A DNA stretch of 64,000 nucleotides from Aculops lycopersici (taxonomy: Eukaryota > Arthropoda > Arachnida > Trombidiformes > Eriophyidae): the NCBI GenBank assembly GCA_015350385.1, contig WNKI01000002.1, positions 1,186,989 through 1,250,988 of the forward strand. The letters run 5' to 3'. The notes under the pieces were generated by a model. The model was not told the origin of the DNA and did no database searches. It saw only the letters and a program-made list of their open reading frames with translations. A program made the translations under genes and the position numbers. How positions within the stretch are numbered: the stretch's first letter is position 1; each line of letters opens with the position of its first letter. Of the stretch, positions 54,220 to 64,000 are shown piece by piece.

Positions 54220-57200
54220 CTAGAAGAAAGCTTGATTTTGTGGTTGTTGCTGTTGCAAGGCTTGATGTTGAGCAAACGAAATTTGATGCTGAGCACTACA
54301 ACTCTCGCCGAGCTGCCCATTCAAAGTTGCCTGTTGCTGACCAGCTCCGGTGGGCGAAATCTGTTGCTGTTGTTGTTGCTGCTGGATCGACGGCTGCTGT
54401 TGTTGTTGTTGTACAATCGAGTGGTTGGTCACGGACATACAGGTGTCTTCGTTGAGGAGATCGATGCTACCCATCATGCTTCCACTTGGTAGGACATTAG
54501 TTTGCACGAGTCCATTTGGTTGATTGGCTTGCAAAGTGTCGGCATAGACAACAGTTGTGTCGTCATTTAATTCAATCCCATTGAGCAATTGGGCTGGCTG
54601 GATCTGTTGCTGTTGGATGGTCATATGATGTATCTGTTGTTGTTGTTGATGTTGCACTTGTTGCTGGAGAACCTGTTGCTGAGAATCAAACGATGGAGTT
54701 TGTTTCGTTTGTTGATACTGTTGTTGTCTCTGTTGCTGCTGCTCAAGTCTCTGTTGCTCTAGCAGCTGCTCCATTTGTTGTTGCTGCTGTTGCTTCATCA
54801 ATTGGAGTTGAGCTTGAGCAGATGCAATATGACTGCTCATGTGACGATGGTGGTCCATTTGTGGTTCTTGTTGTTGTTGTTGTTGCTGCTGCTGCTGCTG
54901 CACCTGTTGCTGTTGCAGTTGTTCTTGCTGCAGACCATTAAGCATAGTTCCATTTTGTAGGACGCTATGTACCATTGTCGGTTGGTTTTGCTGAATTGTA
55001 TCGGCATAGACTATGGTCGTCTCGTCGTTCAACTCCATCGTCAGAATCTGGTTAGTTTGACCTCGTTGCTGTTCCTGTTGCAACTGTTGTTGTTGTTGTT
55101 GTTGCTGCTGCTGCTGTTGTTGTTGCTGTTGCAGGACCAACTGTTGCTGCATTTGCAACTGTTGCTGTTGTTCTTGGATGACAACATATTGTTGCTGTTG
55201 TTGCTGCTGCTCAAACTGGACAACCTGTTGCTGGTGTATAGTTGTGGTTGTTGTCGTGGGCGTGGCGACAGTTGTTATCTGAGGTTGTGGTTGTTGTTGT
55301 TGTGGCTCACAGATAATCGTTTGCACCTGTTGTGGTGACAGATTTTGTTGCAGAGGCTGTGGTGAGGCCTGTTGTTGTTGCTGTTGCACTTGCACCTGTT
55401 GTTGCAGTTGTTGTTGAGGAGACGGTTGCGTCATCTGGGGCGGCGAGTGTTGTTGCAGCTGTGGTGGAGACTGAGGTGATATTTGTTGTTGTTGCTGCTG
55501 AGTTTGAAGTCTTTGTTGTTGTTGTTGTTGTTGGATATGATTCAATTGCTGATGATGATGATCCTCTAGTTTGATGCGACTAGATGGTGATTGATGGACT
55601 ATGATGTCTCTTACCTGGTGGTTGCTTGGTGTTAGTATTAGCTTGTGATGCTGACTTTCAGATTGAGTTACGCTGGCAATCGATGATTGCGGAGTTCCTA
55701 TGCCACTACTACAACTACTAGCTCCACTACTAAGGCCATTGGTACTTCCGTTTGTGGTTGTTAAACAGAAAGCTGTGTTGACATAGATGAAACTATGAAC
55801 TTCTGAAAATTTACCACCACTGCGAACCTGTAAGTCAACCTCAATCGCCTCCGTGTTCTCGTTCAAATCTGGCCCATCATATTGGGGCACCTTGCAAATT
55901 AAATGACTTGAATTCAAATACTCCTTGTCCGGCTCCACAATCTTCATCCAATCGTTCTTCTTATTTCGAAATACAATCTTCGAATCTTTTAGGAAGTTTT
56001 TACCAATTATAAATAGCTCAAGGTTGTCAATATTATTGAATGGCACCTTGGAGATGGACTTTTTACAAATCTCCGGTGTGCCAAGTGGTTGTGTGCAAAT
56101 TATCGGCGTACTAATAGTTTGCAAAACCTCTCCAGTTTCGGGGATCTTGACTCTAAAAACTAGACGACATCTCACACTACGTTTCCTACTATTCAATGCA
56201 ACGAGACTACTGTTGTTGCCATTGTTGAGTTGCATTTGCTGGTTGTTTCCATTCAAATTTTGATGATGCATCACTGAAGTTTGGTGGCCATTGACGAAAC
56301 TTTGGTTGTTGTTGTTTGGGTGATGATGGTGCAACTTGTTGCTCTCCATGATAATTGAGTGTCTTGACATATCGTCGTCCAAGGAATCTGCGCGACTCAT
56401 CATACTGTTGTCGTCCATTGAGGCCGAATGGATGGAATCACGATGCAAATTTAGGTGGTGATTTACTGGTTGATGCTCGGGGGCAAACGGTTTAGACAGC
56501 GACGACTCGGCCGACATTAAAAGTTGGAGGTGTTGTTGTTGTTGTTGCTGCTGCTGTTGCGGTTGATGATGCTGGAGATGTTGCTGCAACTGGTGGCCAT
56601 TCAGACAGCCATTTAGACCGAAACCGTTCAGGTTACTTCCGGAGGACAGTCCATTTGTCACCGTGACAGTCGAAGCTGGTGAGGTGCCGTTTGTTGTTGC
56701 AGTTGTTGCTAATTGATTGCTGGCTCCATTGGTGGCAGTTCCATTTGAAATAATAGACTGTTGTTGGCCGCTAACTTGCAGAGGATATGATAGATTGATC
56801 GTGTTTGTGGTGGTTGTGTTGGTGGTGTCTGTTGCAACAGTAGAGGGTGATGATGATGATAATGTTGTTGATGTGAAGTCAATCATTTTGGTTGAATGGT
56901 TTAAATTGAGCAGCTTCTGTTCCACGTCCACATTGCGCTCCTTTAAAATGCCAACACAATCAATGGTTGCTTGCATTCCATGTTCAGGCAATAGTTCCAT
57001 CACAATCACCGCGGTACCCTCCACCTTGCAAGCGGTGCATTGGGTCGAGTTTTTACCTGAAATCTTTGAGGCTTGATAGAATAGATGTGGTAGTCCATTA
57101 TGTTTGTCATGGCCGATGTAACACTCCAACTTGATTGGCTGACGGCTATAGTATCCATTTAATTTGACAACCGGATGTCCCATTCCGGTGATATCCTTAA

Positions 57201-57354
57201 TGGCACCGCGGCTTCCCTCTGTCAAATATCTGGCTCTATGCTGCTCCTCTGGTTGACTCAAGATCACCAGCTCCATTCGTCCATTTGCCGACTTGTTGTT
57301 ATAATATGGAGTCAGCTTCGCGCCAATAGGCGAAAGGCAGGGCGACGAGACCAT
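54220..57354 (-). CDS. NFAT5: NFAT (NFAT5-type) Rel-homology transcription factor
   Basis: 1044 residues from the ATG at 57354; the open frame runs two codons further to a TTG. Rel N-domain: LVILSQPEEQHRARYLTEGS with the base-contacting RARYLTEGSRG loop, VKLNGY and IDCVGILKERNVDVE (about residues 29-145). It resumes at residue ~390 (RCRLVFRVKIP) and continues into the IPT/TIG domain (LFIIGKNFLKDSKIVF, about 440-530). Residues about 146-390 between these are low-complexity, an unusual insertion. The C-terminal half is Gln-rich, with long poly-Gln tracts and a duplicated Asp/Glu motif. No calcineurin-docking region is seen before the Rel domain, which points to the NFAT5-like class. A start at the Rel domain suggests an upstream exon could be missing. 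Confidence 0.88.
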   Translation of the reverse strand: MVSSPCLSPIGAKLTPYYNNKSANGRMELVILSQPEEQHRARYLTEGSRGAIKDITGMGHPVVKLNGYYSRQPIKLECYIGHDKHNGLPHLFYQASKISGKNSTQCTACKVEGTAVIVMELLPEHGMQATIDCVGILKERNVDVEQKLLNLNHSTKMIDFTSTTLSSSSPSTVATDTTNTTTTNTINLSYPLQVSGQQQSIISNGTATNGASNQLATTATTNGTSPASTVTVTNGLSSGSNLNGFGLNGCLNGHQLQQHLQHHQPQQQQQQQQQHLQLLMSAESSLSKPFAPEHQPVNHHLNLHRDSIHSASMDDNSMMSRADSLDDDMSRHSIIMESNKLHHHHPNNNNQSFVNGHQTSVMHHQNLNGNNQQMQLNNGNNSSLVALNSRKRSVRCRLVFRVKIPETGEVLQTISTPIICTQPLGTPEICKKSISKVPFNNIDNLELFIIGKNFLKDSKIVFRNKKNDWMKIVEPDKEYLNSSHLICKVPQYDGPDLNENTEAIEVDLQVRSGGKFSEVHSFIYVNTAFCLTTTNGSTNGLSSGASSCSSGIGTPQSSIASVTQSESQHHKLILTPSNHQVRDIIVHQSPSSRIKLEDHHHQQLNHIQQQQQQQRLQTQQQQQQISPQSPPQLQQHSPPQMTQPSPQQQLQQQVQVQQQQQQASPQPLQQNLSPQQVQTIICEPQQQQPQPQITTVATPTTTTTTIHQQQVVQFEQQQQQQQYVVIQEQQQQLQMQQQLVLQQQQQQQQQQQQQQQQLQQEQQRGQTNQILTMELNDETTIVYADTIQQNQPTMVHSVLQNGTMLNGLQQEQLQQQQVQQQQQQQQQQQEPQMDHHRHMSSHIASAQAQLQLMKQQQQQQMEQLLEQQRLEQQQQRQQQYQQTKQTPSFDSQQQVLQQQVQHQQQQQIHHMTIQQQQIQPAQLLNGIELNDDTTVVYADTLQANQPNGLVQTNVLPSGSMMGSIDLLNEDTCMSVTNHSIVQQQQQQPSIQQQQQQQQISPTGAGQQQATLNGQLGESCSAQHQISFAQHQALQQQQPQNQAFF

Positions 57355-58519
57355 TTTCAATATATATGTAAATATCCGTGTGTAATAATTATATTAATAA
57401 GAATAAAATTAGTTATCTTGTTAGAAAGTTGCCACTAATAACCACCTGTTCCTACTTCTTTCCAACCAACAACTCATCAATAGTCTATGACAGGGAGGCT
57501 TTTCAATGGCTCGCGTCACAGCTTTGGGCCGGCCGATTGACTTACTGGAGTTGACACAAGTTGAAGCTAAAGATTCAACTTTTGCCCTCAGCTGACTGCT
57601 GAATGTCGCCGGCAGGTCCAAAGTCAACTTCTATTCTGGGACTTGATAATGATGCCGCTACTGATGTTGCCGCTGCTAGTGATGTCGACCCACCTATTGG
57701 CCACTTGTTGCCTCTAGCGCTTGCTGCTCACCTCTCTCGTTGTCGTCGTGGTCGGCCCGTTGTGTTGCGTTGATGTTTACGGTGGCGACACTTGTTGCTG
57801 CTGTTGAAATTCTCGTGTTGCGTCTCGCCTTTACTTTTCTCTTCTGCCCTAGCTCTTGCTGTGAAGCTTGAAACTAAAAAGCACTTCTAGCGGCGAGACT
57901 GCGCCACTTGTTTGCCCAATCAATCGATTGCTCGTTGGATTTACACTTGGGTGTTGTACTGCCAGCACTAGGCGCCTTCCATTGGTTCGTTGGGATGAAG
58001 AAAAGAAAGGCACTCGTTGCTTAAGGCACTCTAGTTAGTCGTTGTTGTCTTCGTGGTTTGTTGTCTATTGTTGTTGTTTGTTGTGGTGGAGGCAGAAAAC
58101 TCGCGCTCGCGCTCACACTTGTTGCTGCTCACGAGGTGCGCAAAACTCCACCTCCTCCTCCTTCTCCTGCTATATATTTGCCGGTGACTGCTTCTAATGG
58201 TTCTAGTGTTGCTGTTGGCGCCGACGCCTCGTTGGGTTTTGGGTTGCAATTTGTATGGTGCTGCTGGTGTTTGCCTACTGACTAGCCAGTGGTCTCTCTT
58301 TCTATCTGTCTCCCTCACACTACACTTCTCAAATTTGTGGACACTCAACTCAGATGCCGCCGTTAGTCTTTGGTTCGCATGTGTGCTGAACTGATGGCAA
58401 CGATGATGATGACGACGATGCCGTCAACGGCGCAACAAGTGTCAGTTTGTTGTCTTGGCGACTTGTGAGGAGCGACTACTCTCTGAGTGTTTGTGTGTCT
58501 TGTCCCTTGTGTGTATATC

Positions 58520-58555
58520 TCAATGTGTGTGTGTGTGTGTATGTGTGTGTGTGTG
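58520..58555. repeat. (GT)n microsatellite
   Basis: GT dinucleotide run with one AT interruption. Confidence 0.9.
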
Positions 58556-59795
58556 AGAAAAAAGTTGGACCGATACAAGTCTTTTGACAAAATAGCTCGA
58601 AGTGCGCGCGCGCTGACTGAGCGCCCAAGACTCGCCGCCGATGATGGCAGAGCGGAATCTAGCACTTTCTCTCTCACTCTGTCTTTCTATCTCTCTCGTT
58701 GTGTCTCACTTTTTGTGTCTCTCGCACACTTGCGCTGCTCCGTTTGATCTTCGCAAACCTCCAAACTGCAATCAGTTCCTCTCTCTCTCTCTTTCTTCCT
58801 CTCGCTTGTGCGCCGACCACCGAGCAAGGCAAAGCAGTTCGGCTAAAGCGGCAACGACGACGACAAATTAATATATGAAACGTCGTCGTAGTCCCCAGAG
58901 CAGTGGCAGCGAGAGAGTGAGTGAGTGCGTCGATTTGATACACTATTAGCTTGTGTACGCTTTTAATTAGTATGTGCTGTCGCCGCAGAGCCACACACAC
59001 ACACAGCCGCAGCCACAGACACTTGTTGAGTTCTCTCGCTTGGCTAGATCGCTCGGCAAGCTCGCTTGTATCGGTGTTGCCGGTTGAGATACATTAACGG
59101 CTCCTACCAATCACAAGCTCTCGTCTGTGTCAACAAACGCACTCACACTCATGCACACACACACACAAATCTCTCGCCGCGAGAGACTTGTCGCGGTTGC
59201 GGCAATCTATGCCGGCTTGTCGGCCAATCGGTTGGTGGGACACAGGCGCTGTGATTTACTTGTAAGTAAAACATAATTGATCACTAGATCGCATTGTGTC
59301 TTCTCTCAAAGTGGCCACTCGTTGGTGTAAATTTAATTATCAATGATACTCTAATGAGAGACAAAAGCCCTCAAATTGACATGTCGTCCAGGGAAATGCA
59401 ACAGTTAGTCGCCGAGATGACGGATTGTAGCTAGATCACTTCTCTATTCTCACTTCGTCGGTCTCAGTTGGTTGTCAATGTGGACAACCAGCAAGCGAGC
59501 CAACGGCGGTAGCTATCTTAATCGAACTTGCGATTATTTTGTTTCGCGACGCCTAGTATCTTTGCCTGTCTTTCTGGCAAAAAACGGTAGCAACTTCGAT
59601 GGCCACCCATAGTGATATTAGCCAGCAGACCGCCATCAGACTACCCATCACACGCTGGCTTGTGTTGTTGCTCATGTTATTAGCATGCAAAAAAGTCGCT
59701 ACCCAACGACATTTGCTCTTCTCCCTTTAGTCTCGCTCACTCGTTTTCTATCTATTTTGCTAAGTCAATATAAACCAAAACAAATACTAACGACG

Positions 59796-59798
<3 letters not shown>

Positions 59799-59859
<61 letters not shown>

Positions 59860-60030
59860 AGTAGTAGTAGTACGTACGTACGTACGTACGTACGTACGTA
59901 CGTACGTACGTACGTACGTACGTACGTACGTACGTTACGTACGTACGTACGTANNNNNNNNNNNNNNNNNNNNAGNGAGNNANAGAGANAGAGAGAGAGA
60001 GANAGACAGAGAGAGAGAGAGAGAGAGAGA
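59799..60030. repeat. (GA)n-(GTA)n-(CGTA)n block with assembly gap
   Basis: A (GA)n run (about 59799-59855) passes into GTA triplets, then about 22 units of CGTA to 59953, then 20 undetermined bases (59954-59973) and ambiguous GA repeats to about 60030. CGTA repeats are self-complementary, so the block can fold on itself. Copy number is unreliable. Confidence 0.95.
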
Positions 60031-63000
60031 AATCTTATCGAGTTAGCGCATCTAGCAACAGAGTGCAATTCGCTTTCTCGCTACCATCAAAAGAGGGAGA
60101 GAAAAACTGGAGCTTGGTATTCGGGAGAAGTTCGGCTTTAAGAATTTGAGTTTTACGATACTCGAGATCCTAGTTGCGTTCAAGTTCTATCAAGCACACA
60201 GCGGGTTCGCGCAACACGCGCAACACGAGCAACAGGTTGCAGAGAAGCCTTTTGCAACAGGTTGTCTTCTGCCTCAACTGCTCGTCGGCTTAGTCTGCTA
60301 CTCTGTTGTTGTTGTTGTCGGCGACGACGACGACGACGAGTTGTTAGCATTTCGGGCCAGCGGCTAGTGTGACGACACACAATGTGAGCAGCGGCCGCGC
60401 TAGCTGCAGAAGCAACTCCACATCCGCCATTTAGAAGTTGGGGGCCGACGAGTGGTAGTGGCGGCGGCCGCCATCGAAGGCGGCAACTGGATCACAACAA
60501 ACACATAAACAAGTGGCAACAGCGGCAACTAGTTGCGCGAGATTTTGCACTTTGCACTTCCATGGCCACCGACGACCATGAGCAAATTCGCGCAGCTAGC
60601 TCGTCATTCTCGTCTCTCTTTCTTTCACTTTTAGCTTCTAGCTTCTCGTTAGCTTAGAGCTAACCTAATAACTTGAGCTAGAGCCACTGCCATTGCCATT
60701 GCCGAATTTGATACTTCTAATGCCTCTGTTACTTCAAATGCTCAGGTGATCGTCGCGATGATCGTGTGATATTTGCAACTGTTAAGTGCATCGAGTTAGA
60801 GTAAAAGCGCAAGAGTGAGAGAGAGAGAGAGAGAGAGCAAAGACTCAACACAAACACAGATATAAACAACGACAACGAATGTGACGATGACGATGAAGTG
60901 GCACAAATTTTAGGCTCGGATTAACTAGTTGGCCGATGAACGCGCGAATTAGCGAGTCAGATGGCTAGTGAGCTTGTGAGAGTTAGTTAGTCAGTCGGTG
61001 AGCTAAAGCTGGGCAAAGCTAATAAATAACCAGCCAAAATCCAAACTTCATGGTCTTCGGCATGGCAGACGGGAGAAGGAGAGAGGGATAGGAGGCTGAG
61101 GCCAGAGCAAAGGGGAGTCAATAAGTGAGTGGTGGTTAATAGGGAGCGGGACACAGGGAGAAGCAACAGGTTAATTGTGCGCGCGATTTACCTTTGCCCT
61201 TTCGGGATGCGCAACATCAATCTCTCACAGTTTTTTGTCATCAACTTGAACGCAGTGGCTTTGGATTTAAAGAGAAGGGATCTGACAAACAACTACACTA
61301 ACAACTTGATGGAGCTAATGTTGCGATGTTGGCCACGATTAGTCCACTCGGCGACGGCAGCTACAACGGCGCCGACGATAAGAATCTCTCGGTGCCGCTA
61401 GGCGACCGGCCAATGGGCTTCACTTACTATGAATGGACTAAATCGCACTTGTTGATTCTTTCTTCTTTGGTTTGTCGCATTCGTGTCTCACTTTGCTTTG
61501 GAAAAGTTAAATTTAAAAGTTGAACGAAATAAAAAAATTAGGTGACTGGCCACTCGGCTCACTTGGGTGACTCGGTATCCGTCACTCGTGCTCGTTGTTG
61601 TTCGCATTTATTTGCCTTTGCCAAAGTTTATCTCAAATCTCATATTTTTACCATAACCAAAGCGCAAATAAAAGAGCAAGAGTTTACACTAATCATCAGG
61701 ATCATCATCGTCATCATCAGCTTTGTCCACGTCAACCGTAACTGCAATCGTAATGACGAAGAAATTTGAGACATTATCTCGCTCTGCTCTCTAGTTTATT
61801 GGTCACTTTTTGTAGACTCTGTTTGCCTTAATAACTATCTAGTTGGTTGGTTCGCCTGTCTCGCTGCTAGTTGGAGATAAGCAAGCGAGTGAGCACTTAT
61901 CTATTTCTCTCTCTCTCCTTCTTTTTGGATCTGTTGTCCAACTATGATTTCGACGCCTGATGACGTCAAAGTTGAATAGAGGGAGAGATATGGAAACAAC
62001 AAGTTGTCGTCAACTCGTTGGTTCGCTCGCTTGCTCATCCCTTTGCCTACCAGCCTGCTGTTGTTAGCTTATAGTGGTAGAACCGTAAGCGCCACCATTA
62101 CTGCCGAAGCCACCAGGCTAAGTGAGCAGCGTGTAGGTGAGTTATCCTCTCTTGTCTTTTGCAGTTGGTCGTCTCCCACTTCATTCTAGAAATCTCGTTC
62201 CTGACTCTTTTCTCTCTATTAAACTAGATATCTAATAGACGGCAGGCTTGCTAAACTAACCACCACCTGTTGGCCGGCAGCTACCTGCGCGCGACCTCGA
62301 GGAGCGAATTGGAATCGAGAACTTCGAATATTATTATCCGAGGGTTCGACGCTCGCCAACTAGTTGTTAATTTTAATCTTACTTCGCTTGGCCTGTAGGC
62401 AACACCACGAGAGTAGCTGAAAAAGAGAGGGTTAAATTTATGTGTCGTTAAGTTCGAGCTTCTCACTTGACATGCATCTATAACTTTGACGATGATGATG
62501 ACGATGACGACGATGACGATGGTGATAACGACGACTAATTTTATCGCTTTGATAATCGACAATCGAGTGACTCAAGAGTCAACAACTCGAATGGGTGCGC
62601 CACTTAAATTGAGTGATCGAATTCTAACGGGATCAACTGAGAGCGAGAGTCGCAAAGTGGCCGACAGGTGGCCAGCCGGAATGGAACTAACCGCCACTCA
62701 CCTGTCCTAGTATTGAGTGGTTGACTCGGACGCCGAGTGATGATGCGACTTGACTCGCTAATTTGAGTTGGTCAATCGCCTCAAAAAGTCAAACGACCTT
62801 AGGGTTCGGAGCTAACACATCAGTGTCTAGGGCCAACTCATCACGCGTTACGCAATATCCTTTATATGAGTGTGCCTGCAATTGTCTGTGCGGCCTTTCA
62901 ACTCACCTGCCAACACGCATCGCATTGATCTTCATTGGTCTTGATATGCGTTTATGTTTGTGCCGACCAGCACACGCTAAAGAGTGTTGGCGTTTTCACT

Positions 63001-63680
63001 GGCTCCATGATTGCTCACGAGTGATGTCTGTGCGTTTTGGTCTAACAGTCGGTCGGCGAGCTGAATCTCTTGACCTCGAGGGTAGATAGTGGCGAGCAAG
63101 ACGTGAGTTGGCAACTCAGATAGCTAGTCAGCCGTACGGCCGACCGGCCAGCAGCTAAATTTGCGCTCGATTGCCATGTTAGCCACGGAACAGTAGCAGT
63201 AGCAGCGGCAATGACAAAATTAACCAACACCACTTGTTGCTGGCCTTATGATATAATCAAATAAACAGTGAGACGAGGCGACAACAAAGTGGCAATCGCT
63301 GGACTCTCTGGCAACAACAGGTTGCCGCTGTTGCTGCTGCTTGTGGCCGGCTTCAAGCGGCGGTGGTGGCAGCAGCGGCATTCAACAGCTACCTGCCGGT
63401 CTAATGGGATAAGTATAAATTGAATCCAATCAGAAGTTTGCTATTTCCCCCGCCCCAAACCAAGAGACTTGTAACCACCACCTTCCTCCCCCGAAAAACA
63501 TTGGCCACGCCCCTCGCCGACTCCACTCGCTGCACCCAAGCGGACGGAGAGTGATGAGCAGCGGCAGCAAGAGGGAAAAGCGAAATGCTGGCTACAAGTG
63601 GCTTGGTTACTTTTGGTCTGGTTGTCGGCAATCAGCGCCGCAGGCAACGGCCAAGTGGGAGTCGAAGATACGCGCTTGCC

Positions 63681-63715
63681 GGCAAGCTAGCTTGCCAGTT
63701 AGCTAGCTGGCTAAC
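63681..63715. repeat. adjacent palindromes
   Basis: GGCAAGCTAGCTTGCC (63681-63696) is a perfect 16-bp palindrome. Directly after it AGTTAGC and GCTAACT form a 7-bp inverted pair with a six-base loop. Confidence 0.85.
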
Positions 63716-64000
63716 TACACTCTGCGAGTTGATTCACCTGAATGATTTTCATTGATCAAACGAGGAGAACGACGACGACGTCGTCGTCGACTAGAGAACC
63801 AAAATCACACATAACCGGCGATGCTGGTAGATACTTGCGTTCTCGTTTTTCATCGCGACTTGTTGGTCTGGTTTTACTCTTGAAAGTTCAACTATGATAT
63901 ACAACAACAACGACTAGTTCTCACTCTCACTCTCCTGGCAGTGTTATTGTAAGACTGCTAGCAAGTCGAGCCCAAGAGGCTGAAACTGAGTCTCGGCCAT

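Larger units (their letters stand above)
57355..64000. other. gene-poor, simple-repeat-rich flank of NFAT
   Basis: 6.6 kb upstream of the minus-strand NFAT gene. No convincing coding frame on either strand. Seen: (GT)n at 58520-58555, (GA)n/(GTA)n/(CGTA)n around 59799-60030 with a 20-base N gap, (GA)n at about 60815-60838, CCACCTGT-type E-boxes near 57442, 62263 and 62664 (with a CACCTG at 62699), and palindromes at 63681-63715. A signal-peptide-like frame at 61980-62136 ends in GTGAGT but lacks an ATG. It could hold NFAT 5' exons, enhancers or the start of a gene beyond the window. Confidence 0.5.

Noticed and set aside
54211..55574. Leu/Val-rich plus-strand frames
   Set aside because: Antisense shadows of the polyglutamine codons of NFAT.
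61980..62136. signal-peptide-like frame ending in GTGAGT
   Set aside because: No ATG in frame and no credible acceptor upstream, though it could be a first exon of a gene beyond the window.
1..64000. tRNA, rRNA and CRISPR elements
   Set aside because: No GGTTCGANTCC-type B box with cloverleaf, no rRNA stretch and no regularly spaced repeats found; direct repeats seen are microsatellites.

Overview
The window is nuclear DNA of a small-genome animal, most likely an arthropod. The supports are an arthropod-type secreted CUB protein with all phase-1 introns, two NRF-6-like acyltransferases, an NFAT/Rel protein with long polyglutamine tracts, and standard metazoan housekeeping genes (eEF2, RPS24, MCTS1, ENY2, ING4/5, TAF1B, DHX35, PARS2, taxilin). 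Most genes are intronless over 0.5-3 kb; where introns exist they are mostly 96-420 bp with GTAAGT-like donors. This intron poverty is reminiscent of mites, perhaps eriophyoid mites, but that placement is inference.

Layout. 1.9-9.7 kb: TAF1B (-), ING4/5-like (+) and a five-exon NRF-6-like acyltransferase (-), the last two converging with 48 bp between stop codons. 9.7-14.5 kb: gene-poor, with a speculative spliced 37-residue membrane micropeptide. 14.5-19.3 kb: eEF2 (-), a 123-bp inverted repeat containing an unknown ORF, RPS24 (+, with an ATG-only first exon) and MCTS1 (-). 21.3-28.9 kb: a stand-alone DIX-domain protein (+), an intronless second NRF-6-like acyltransferase (+), DHX35 (+) and PARS2 (-), the last pair with 37 bp between stops. 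28.9-36.9 kb: an 8-kb stretch with no convincing gene. 36.9-38.6 kb: a three-exon putative neuropeptide precursor with two -MHF-Gly-basic amidation sites. 40.7-49.5 kb: taxilin (-), a 312-bp fold-back element, a five-exon CUB protein (+) and a His/Gln-rich RRM protein (-). 51.8-57.4 kb: ENY2 (+), an SDR protein lacking its catalytic Ser (+), and an NFAT homologue (-) whose Rel domain is interrupted by about 245 low-complexity residues. 57.4-64 kb: gene-poor, simple-repeat-rich, with a 20-base assembly gap inside a (CGTA)n/(GA)n tract.

The housekeeping genes cover Pol I initiation (TAF1B), chromatin reading and transcription (ING, ENY2), translation (eEF2, RPS24, MCTS1, PARS2) and splicing (DHX35), without operon-like logic. 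The large non-coding intervals lie beside genes likely to have complex control (neuropeptide, NFAT, acyltransferase). They carry an over-represented 8-mer, CCACCTGT, which contains the CAGGTG E-box core. The most novel item is the -MHFamide precursor. All spliced models were built by hand from splice signals, phase agreement and family resemblance; no alignment or database search was possible.
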